Assembly: GCA_012295275.1 (NCBI GenBank)
Contig: CM022671.1
Span: 21,982,822-22,046,821 of the forward strand
Reading direction: 5' to 3'
DNA from: Chrysomallon squamiferum
Taxonomy: Eukaryota; Mollusca; Gastropoda; Neomphalida; Peltospiridae
Length of the DNA: 64,000 nucleotides
The notes under the pieces are model-generated. The model was given only the letters and a program-made list of their open reading frames with translations, made no database searches and had not been told where the DNA came from. Below, one piece after another: positions 56,401 through 64,000 of this stretch. The stretch's first letter is position 1. Every line of letters starts with the position of its first letter. The position numbers and the translations under genes are program-made.

Positions 56401-59400
56401 ACGATGTTCGTATGAAAACTATCCAGGTATGTTTTAATTTACTTGTACAACTTACAAATTCTATATCAAATTCATAATAGCAAATAGCATAATCTAGTCA
56501 AGTTGTTTTCATTTTTATTGGTTCCATGAATGAATACGTAAAGATATGTAATACATAAATGTTAAACTTGTGTAAATATATCTTAGATATCTTTTTAAAC
56601 CCAGTTTTATTTGTTATGTATTTAAATATATATATATTTCTCTGTCTGTTAGTATTAAATTGCATTGAATGACTTATTTTATGTTTGTTTGTTTTTAAAA
56701 TTACATCACAGACTAAAATCTACTGAATGTTAAATTGTAGGAGACAATTATTATATGTGACGTTTTTGATAATTGTTTCACCAAGTTGTCACTGTGGTTT
56801 TTATACTGTATAAACAGAAATTCAGAAAAGTAACAGCATTTTTATTTTAAAAAACCCAACAAAAACAAAACTGACCTACAGCTGATCAAACAAAGTGATA
56901 ATGTTAGTTGTTAAGAAGAATTATTTAACATAAATTTGACATCATGAGTTATTTGAAAAATGTGAATGACAAATCCCAAGTATTAATGTATTAAATTAAC
57001 AATATCACTGATAAGAATAGATGAATGTTTAATGAAAGCCAATCCCCACATCCCTGATATAAATACTGTATTTATATATTTATTTAACAGTCTCAAAGGC
57101 AGTATCAGAACAGACCAAGGACAGCATTAGAAGAAGAAGAAGTAGAAGAAGAGGTTGAACAATTAGGACATGCAGAAACATACTCTGAGTACATGCCACC
57201 TAAATGTAAGTTGTTATATTTATCTGTGAAAAGTATTACTGTTTTAATATTTAAAAACCTTTTACAGATTCTTTTTCTGAAGACACTTATTACTGTTTAA
57301 CATTTTGAAAGCTTTAACATATCTTTTTCTGAATACAGGTATGAAAATTATTACTGCTTAATATTTTGAAAACTTTTTGAAGATGCTTTTCTTTTCTTTG
57401 AACACTATGGTCAAGTTTTGTCTGTTTTTTTAAATTAGTTATTCTTAATAATAATTTTTTATTTTTTTTATTTTTTTTATTGTAATATAATAATTTTTTT
57501 GTAATTTTTAGTAAAAATTGGAGAGAAACATCCAGATCCTGTGGTTGAAACAAGCTCGCTGTCGAGTGTTGAACCACCAGACGTCTACTACAAGTTGTGT
57601 ATTCCTGAGAATGTCATTGACTCTTGCATGTTATCAGCTTTGCAGCTAGAAACAATTGTGTATTCAGGGCAGCGTCATCAGAACATACTTCCTAGTGGAA
57701 ATAGAGCTGGCTTTCTTATCGGTATGCTCTAATATATGATATCCTTTATCATATATGTTTATATTTTGTCTTACCTCAATAAAATATTTTTATTCTTATT
57801 TATTTTCTTCTTCTTCTTTTTTTTTTTTTTTAAGGATTTTAAGATAAACTGCATGATATTATAGGTTGATTTCTAAACATGGTATTGGCTTTAAAGCTTT
57901 AATCCATTATTTTATTTTATTTTATTTTATTTTATTTTATTTTATTTTATTTTATTTTATTTTATTTTATTTTATTTCATTTTATTTTTTATTTTTTTTT
58001 TTTTTTTTTATTTTTTATTTTTTATTTTTTATTTTTTTAAATTTTAATTTCAATATTGATTTTCTTGCTTTTATATTATTATACTTTTTATTTTATTTTA
58101 AAAAACAACAGGGAAAAAGTAAAGGGTTTTTCCAATACACACAAACTTCTGTTTGGAACTAACTTTGGATTTCTTTTCATTTTATTATGTGAATTCCATA
58201 CTTCAGTATTAAAATATAATAACTGTTACAGTTTGTAGTAGGTTTCGTGGTAAATCATATTTGTTATAGCAGGTGTTAGAATTAAAGATCTGTATTTCAG
58301 GTGATGGAGCTGGTGTTGGGAAAGGCAGAACTATTGCAGGGATCATTTACGAAAATTATTTACAAGGCAGAAAAAGAGCTATTTGGTATGATGATTATTA
58401 TAATCTAAAATAATGTAGTTATTTCAAATATTTTGCACAAAATATCATAAGCAGTTAATAATAAGCAGATTACCATCCAGAAACAAATTTTAATTCATGG
58501 ATGTTGATGGTTACTGACAAAAAGAAGATCACAAAAAAAAAATGTGTAAAAATAGTTTTTCCATTTGCAAATAGCTAGTCCTGTATGTCTGGCAGATAAT
58601 TTTAAATATCTTGAGTTTAGTATTTGTAAATTTTAACAACAGATAACTGACAACAAAAATAGAAATAATATATAAACTGAAGCAGAATCTTGAGTATTTT
58701 ATAACAAGTTAATGAGAAATTTACACACAGAAGGAATAAACAGCAAAGTTTTTTGAATCATTAACAAAATATTAATTCAAATTTTGTAGGTTGAGTGTGT
58801 CGACAGATTTGAAAGTTGATGCTGAGCGTGATTTGCGAGACATAGGGGCAGGAAAAATAGAAGTACATCCTTTAAACAAGGTTAGCATATTATTTTATTT
58901 CTAGTGTCAACTTGGGCATTGGTCATTAGGTGTTATAGATCCAGCATCACTTGTTTTTAATCAAAAATTAAATTTCAGGTGAAATCTTTCTATGATTTTT
59001 TTTTTTTTTTTTTTCAAGTGAAGTTATCTAAAGATTATTTTTTATATTTCTCATTTTTATTGTTGATCTTATTTAAAAGTTACTATTTGCTGGCACTTTA
59101 GTTTAATTATTTTATTATTTTTTTTTGTATTACTATAATTATTGTTGTTGTTGTTGTCATTCATATTATATATATATATATTATTTTTTAATTTTATTTT
59201 TTATTTATTTCTTTTAATATTTAATCTTTTCTTTCTTTTAGTTCAAATATGCAAAAATCTCTTCCAAAGAAAATGGCAGTGTAAAGAAAGGTGTGATATT
59301 TTCCACCTACTCGTCACTGATTGGAGAGAGTCAGTCTGGTGGAAAGTACAAGACTCGGTTAAAACAGCTACTGAAGTGGTGTGGCAAAGACTTCGATGGA

Positions 59401-60282
59401 TGTGTATCCTTGAAAAAAATATTAAAATTATACACTTAAATCTTATTGGTATTTGATTTTATTCAGTTACATATTCAGTGATTAGATTGCTTAAAGTTAA
59501 ATCACATTGATTGATGATAGTGTCATTGAGTACAGATTAAAAGTAATAACTGAAATTATATACATGTGTCTGTTTACATAAAATGTTTAAAATGAAACTG
59601 TGGTTTCAAAAAATGTTGGAGAATGAAGTCTTAAAAGTTTATGAAGAATATTGGAACTGTAATCTAAAGAATTTGAGCTTTCATTTTTTAATTATTTTTG
59701 TTTTAGTCTCTCTTTTGTTTCTTTTCTTTTATTTATATATTTTTTTTTTTTTATTATATTTTTTTTGTTGACAAAATAAATCATTAATATAACTAGTGAG
59801 GTGCAGATAAAAGTACTTGTTTAAATTAACTGAATATATCAACATAGTCGTATATCTGTTTTATTAAAATAACATATAAGTACTCTTTTAAAATCCACTC
59901 TAATGCAAACATTTTAATTATGAAACACACCCTTTCTCTGGTTACATCCACAAAATTAGATCCTTGACCAGAACAAAGATTGTGTTTGACGAATGTCACA
60001 AAGCCAAGAATCTGTGTCCAGTGGGTTCAAGCAAACCCACAAAGACTGGACAGACTGTTCTGGAGTTGCAGAATCGGTTACCAAAAGCCAGAGTTGTCTA
60101 CGCCAGTGCAACCGGAGCTTCTGAACCAAAGAACATGGCATACATGACTCGCCTAGGTCTGTGGGGAGCAGGCACGCCATTTAAAGAATTCAACGATTTC
60201 ATTCAGGCTGTAGAAAGAAGGTGAGCTTTCTTTGTTTAGAAATATGTTTTGATCTCTTTTGATCTTTGAATGTTTCATGCAT

Positions 60283-60332
<50 letters not shown>

Positions 60333-60876
60333 AAGTGAATGAATATTGCAATTTCCCATTGCAGTTAAATTGGAAAAATAATAACACATTTTCAGCTGTT
60401 TTTCCATTGTGAAATGTTACTGAAATGTAAAAAAAAGAAAATTAAACTGCATATTTATTATGATGATAAAACTTTTTGTACTCATAGAACTAGCACTGGT
60501 CACAAAACTATATTTTTAGTGAAATTTATTGGATGTGTTTTCCTTTTGTTTTGCTTTTACTCTCTGTATTAATTAATATTGCATTATCTGAATTTCAGAG
60601 GTGTTGGTGCTATGGAGTTGGTAGCCATGGATATGAAACTGAGAGGAATGTATATAGCAAGACAGCTGAGTTTCCATGGTGTCTCATTCCGCATTGAAGA
60701 AATTCCTCTGCCAAAAAATTTCAAAGAAATCTATGACAATGCAGTGGAACTGGTAATAAATAAATTATTACTGTTATTATTATTTAAAAAAACTAAATTA
60801 GCTTTTTTCAATTTATATATTTTAATTATATTTTAAATTAAATCCTTAATAAATATATGTATTTGTAAAAGACATG

Positions 60877-60934
<58 letters not shown>

Positions 60935-63765
60935 CAAAATGTTGTTTCAGTGGGTGGAGGCACGTGAAAAGTTCCAATTGGCTGCAGATTACATTGATGC
61001 AGAACAGAGGATGAAGAAAAGCATGTGGGGTCAGTTCTGGTCAGCACATCAGAGATTCTTCAAATATCTCTGCATATCAGCCAAAGTAGCCAGGTGTGTC
61101 CAGTTGGCCAGGGACGCAGTCAAAAATGGAAAGGTAAATCAACCTTAAAAAAAAAAAAAAAAAATTTATGTGTTTATCTTCATCGCAGAATTTATTTAAA
61201 TGAATAAATTTGAGAAATTATAACAAGTATTTAATAGTTACAGTAACATTTTTGTGGATAAATATTATTTGTACATATGTATGTAAAGAAACATGTTGAA
61301 TACAGATATAATATTTATGCACATGTCCATCCACATATCTTGTACACATCCAAGTGTGGATACATAAAGAATGTATGTTTACATGTATACATCCATACAT
61401 ATATATGTATACATGTATATTTTCTGTTTCAGTGTGTTGTAATAGGATTGCAGTCAACAGGGGAAGCTCGTACACTAGAACAGGTGGAGGAGATGGGAGG
61501 TGAACTCAATGATTTTGTCTCAACAGCAAAGTAAGTTTTTCATTTTTTTTATTTTTTTATTTTTACTAAGTTTTAATAATAAGCTAGACAGAAATGCTTT
61601 CATTATACACTGAATGACATTTCACATTATTGTTTTTAACATTAAATAGTTATTTTATCTTTAAGTGTAAGTTTTAAAATGCATTTATTAGCCTGCTTTA
61701 AATTAATTTGTTTTTATGTTATGGTTTTATTTTTCAGATGATTGAACTCTGTATTTTAAATAAATAAGTTTATTAGTTTTCTTCTAAGAGTACTTAAAAA
61801 ATATATAAAAAATGTACATTTCTTGTTGTTTTTTTTTTTTCACTCAGAGGTGTATTCCAGACATTGGTTGAGAAACATTTCCCTGCTCCTAACAGAAGAA
61901 AAGCTTTTGACATTTTTGGATTAAGCAGTTTCAAAGACAATTCAACTAACAAACGTAAAAGTAAGAAGAAATGTCTTTTCACAGAACCTTTATTTTAATC
62001 TCTTTTATTAAGATCAAATTTTCATTATTATTAAAGTATTTTACTATGATAGAAGATCTCTGTTGTAGATTTTTTGTTTATAATTTGTTTATTTTAGAAG
62101 AACATTAAGAATTTCAGAAATAATGCTGTTACTGTTATTATAGTGTGTCGACAGTATTTTACATTAAAATGACTATTCCAGATCTAGATGGTGGATTCAA
62201 CCCACTAAAGAAACAGAAAACAGATAGCATGGATCCCAACAGTTCAGATAGTTCATCAGACTCCGAGCAAAGTGACCTTGACATTAGTTTGAGTGATTCC
62301 TCGGATTCAGAGAGTGAGATCAACAGTGATAATTCAAATCCATTTGGAGCAGGGTCTGATAGTGATGATGGTGGGCATATTTTTTTAATGTATTATTATT
62401 ATATATTTTTTTATTATTGTTGTTATTATTATTATTATTATCATTGATTTAAAAGGGAGATAAACACATGCAGAGTTTCAAAGAACAGTTTTGAGTTCAT
62501 TACTTTCTTCGTCTTTCCTTCTTTGTTCTAATATTTGATAGAAAACATTTTCAGAACAGATGTGTTATCTGTATGTGGATATGTAGCCAAGACTGTAGAC
62601 AACCAACAATTGCTCATTCAAAATAAGTTGAAGTTACTTCAAAGATTCATTCCTTTTTGAGACAACCAAATCAATACAAAACAAATCAGTGTGATGTTTA
62701 ATAAATACATATTTCATCACTGGCAGATCCTTGGCTGAAGAAGAAATCCAAAAAGGGCAAACCGAAGGAGAAAAAGAAGAAAGTTCCAAAAGAGAAAAAG
62801 AAGAAGAAGAAATCGAAGAAACACAAGGATGCAGACGAGGATGAGATATTTGATCGACAGCTGGCTAAGGCAGGGTTGTTGTCTAAAAATGGATTTAATA
62901 GTTTAGATTCATCTTCCAATCATGACAGTTTGACAAACAATTCATCATCAAGTCAGTCCTTGTTACCTAGTAAGTTGTAAAGTGGTTTCATTATTATTAT
63001 TATTTTCATCATCTGAGAGAGTTGACAGATAGATAGATAGTTGATATTGGTCCATCTTATTGAAAATAATTTTTATGAATGAGCGTATCAGGCATATTAA
63101 ACAGTTACTAATTATGTGTCCATGTGTTATTTCTGTCTTAGGAACAATTTCAGTAAAAGAGTCCTTTTTGTCTTTTGTAAGAAAGAATTATGGTTTAACT
63201 TCAGGTTTTAGTCATTATTTACTGTTATTCCTAAGTCTTAACAAATGTTTTCAGCATCAGATGTGTAAAGTACAATTAAGTGGCTACAAATAATTCAGGA
63301 AAATAAAATAATTTACAGTGGAAAATCTTTAGATAAAGTTAGTTATATTTCAGCATCAGATGTTAAAAATTAAGTGGATACAAATAATTCAGGAAAATAA
63401 AATAATTTACGGTGGAAAATCTTTAGATAAAGTCAGTTATATTTAAAAAAAAAAAAACATTCAAAATCTCTGAAAATGCTGACTTTATTTTAATGATTTC
63501 TAATATTGTAAATAAATATTATTTTTATCTGATGTAAAAAATAAATACTGATATAATATTGAAAGACAAAATGAATATACTGTGTGTGTAAGTCATTATA
63601 TATTTACTTATGTGGATTTGTTAATCAGATGAGGACGGCTGGGACAAGGCCCTGTCGATGAAAGCTGATTTGTTAAACAAGATAGAGGCTCTGGGTGATC
63701 AGCTCCCTCCCAACACACTCGATCAGCTCATTGACGAACTGGGTGGACCAGAAAATGTGGCCGAG
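53389..63765 (+). CDS. SBNO1: Strawberry notch homologue, partial (first 17 coding exons)
   Basis: Coding exons: 53,389-53,406; 54,258-54,380; 54,948-55,052; 55,511-56,426; 57,091-57,205; 57,512-57,721; 58,301-58,385; 58,790-58,880; 59,242-59,403; 59,979-60,220; 60,599-60,752; 60,951-61,133; 61,433-61,530; 61,848-61,960; 62,182-62,370; 62,727-62,969; 63,629-63,765. Phases agree except for one extra base in exon 4. About 1,060 residues are covered; the rest lies beyond the window. Order: [17 protein letters not shown] start; Ser/Thr-rich linker; [16 protein letters not shown]; helicase-like motor with Walker [12 protein letters not shown] (about 496-506) and [10 protein letters not shown] (about 610-619); [28 protein letters not shown]; acidic Ser/Asp tract; Lys-rich tract; [20 protein letters not shown]. 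Nuclear DExD/H-like transcriptional regulator linked to Notch and other signalling. SBNO1 versus SBNO2 orthology is not resolvable, as invertebrates usually have one gene. Confidence 0.95.
54526..54735 (-). other. Open frame in SBNO intron 2, minus strand
   Basis: A 69-codon frame (contains [20 protein letters not shown] and [19 protein letters not shown]) lies antisense in an intron, in a patch that is less AT-rich than the flanks. Its composition is protein-like, but no family is recognised. It may be a retrocopy fragment or an exon of a nested gene. Confidence 0.22.
55511..56426 (+). CDS. SBNO1: SBNO exon 4 with one-base frame break
   Basis: This 916-base exon must be 915 bases to fit its phase-0 borders. 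The frame is open from [10 protein letters not shown] to YIVTNG, and a second frame is open from about [15 protein letters not shown] to the exon end (DDVRMKTIQ). They meet at the run GGGG at 55,808-55,811; with one G fewer the two halves read through continuously. All other exons are intact, so a sequencing or assembly error, or a single allele, is more likely than gene death. The encoded region is the Ser/Thr/Gln-rich linker before the motor domain. Confidence 0.88.
57906..58060 (+). repeat. (TTTTA)n array in SBNO intron 6
   Basis: About 15 TTTTA pentamers (57,909-57,985), followed by T-rich degenerate units. Confidence 0.95.
59404..59978 (+). other. SBNO1: U12-type (minor spliceosome) intron in SBNO
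   Basis: The intron starts GTATCCTT, an exact match to the GT-AG U12 5' splice consensus. A branch-site match, TCCTTGAC (59,961-59,968), places its branch A 12 bases before the exon, which is the normal U12 spacing. It has no polypyrimidine tract at its 3' end (GAACAAAG). It separates DFDGC from IVFDECH in phase 0. Confidence 0.88.
60283..60328 (+). repeat. (TG)n microsatellite in SBNO intron 10
   Basis: TG run of about 42 bases. Confidence 0.96.
60879..60931 (+). repeat. (AAT)n microsatellite next to an SBNO 3' splice site
   Basis: An AAT triplet run ending about 20 bases before exon 12. It replaces much of the usual pyrimidine tract, leaving only GTTGTTTCAG. Confidence 0.95.
63252..63444 (+). 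repeat. 99-bp tandem duplication in SBNO intron 16
   Basis: The segment from CAGCATCAGATGT to AGTTAGTTATATTT (63,252-63,350) is repeated directly at 63,351-63,444. The second copy has a short deletion near its start and few substitutions. It is a recent duplication. Confidence 0.93.
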
Positions 63766-64000
63766 GTAACAGATTATTGTTTTTATTCTTTAATATCATC
63801 CTCCTTTAGACTATAAGTGATTAAAAACATTTATTTCAAACGTTGCTTAGTTTAGAATGGTGAAAAAATGGAGGAAGCAGAATGATAGATTAAAGAGTTG
63901 GATAAACATTCACAAATGCATAATATATTGATATATCCATATTAGCAGGATGATGTTGTTCTTTCTTTCTTGGTGTGTGTTTGTTATTGTTTTTTTTTTT

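Noticed and set aside
62101-62181. Alternative SBNO exon 15 start after TTATTATAG near 62,142
   Set aside because: It adds a stretch with an in-frame stop. The acceptor at 62,180-62,181 (TATTCCAG) gives the correct phase.

Overview
This is AT-rich animal nuclear DNA. It has intron-containing genes with GT-AG splice sites, one minor-spliceosome (U12-type) intron, AATAAA polyadenylation signals, tRNA-derived SINE-like remnants and a very heavy load of microsatellites and minisatellites. The three recognisable proteins are metazoan families. A spiralian invertebrate such as a mollusc is my best guess, but nothing in the window proves the phylum.

Layout. Positions 1-15,000 are mostly intergenic: long GA/CT tracts, AAT-type repeats, weak SINE-like pieces, and several good splice signals on the minus strand that hint at an uncharacterised spliced transcript. 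A Cys-rich minus-strand open frame at 15,183-15,449, with a polyadenylation signal just downstream, may be the last exon of a secreted protein. From about 16.1 to 28.9 kb there are two diverged copies of one 5-6 kb segment. Each copy carries its own minisatellite, and between the copies three short blocks stay far more alike than the rest. At 29.0-30.9 kb an interval is bounded by short inverted repeats and may be a decayed DNA transposon.

Three genes are clear. A four-exon fatty acid-binding protein (FABP) gene lies on the minus strand (39,810 to 34,386). A six-exon histone H4K20 monomethyltransferase gene (KMT5A/SET8) lies on the minus strand (51,607 to 48,453). The first 17 coding exons of a strawberry notch homologue (SBNO) lie on the plus strand (53,389 to beyond the window end). 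KMT5A and SBNO are divergent, with about 1.8 kb between their start codons, and may share a promoter region. SBNO and KMT5A are nuclear, chromatin/transcription-related proteins; FABP is a cytosolic lipid carrier. I see no evidence of a common pathway.

Points most worth checking: the paired segmental duplication with separately expanded minisatellites and a near-identical 180-bp palindromic block; the inverted repeat around the last two FABP exons; the U12-type intron just before the SBNO DECH box; a one-base excess in SBNO coding exon 4; the predicted PCNA-coupled degron in KMT5A; and the Cys-rich exon at 15.2 kb. The long plus-strand open frames at 17-27 kb are products of the minisatellites, not genes.
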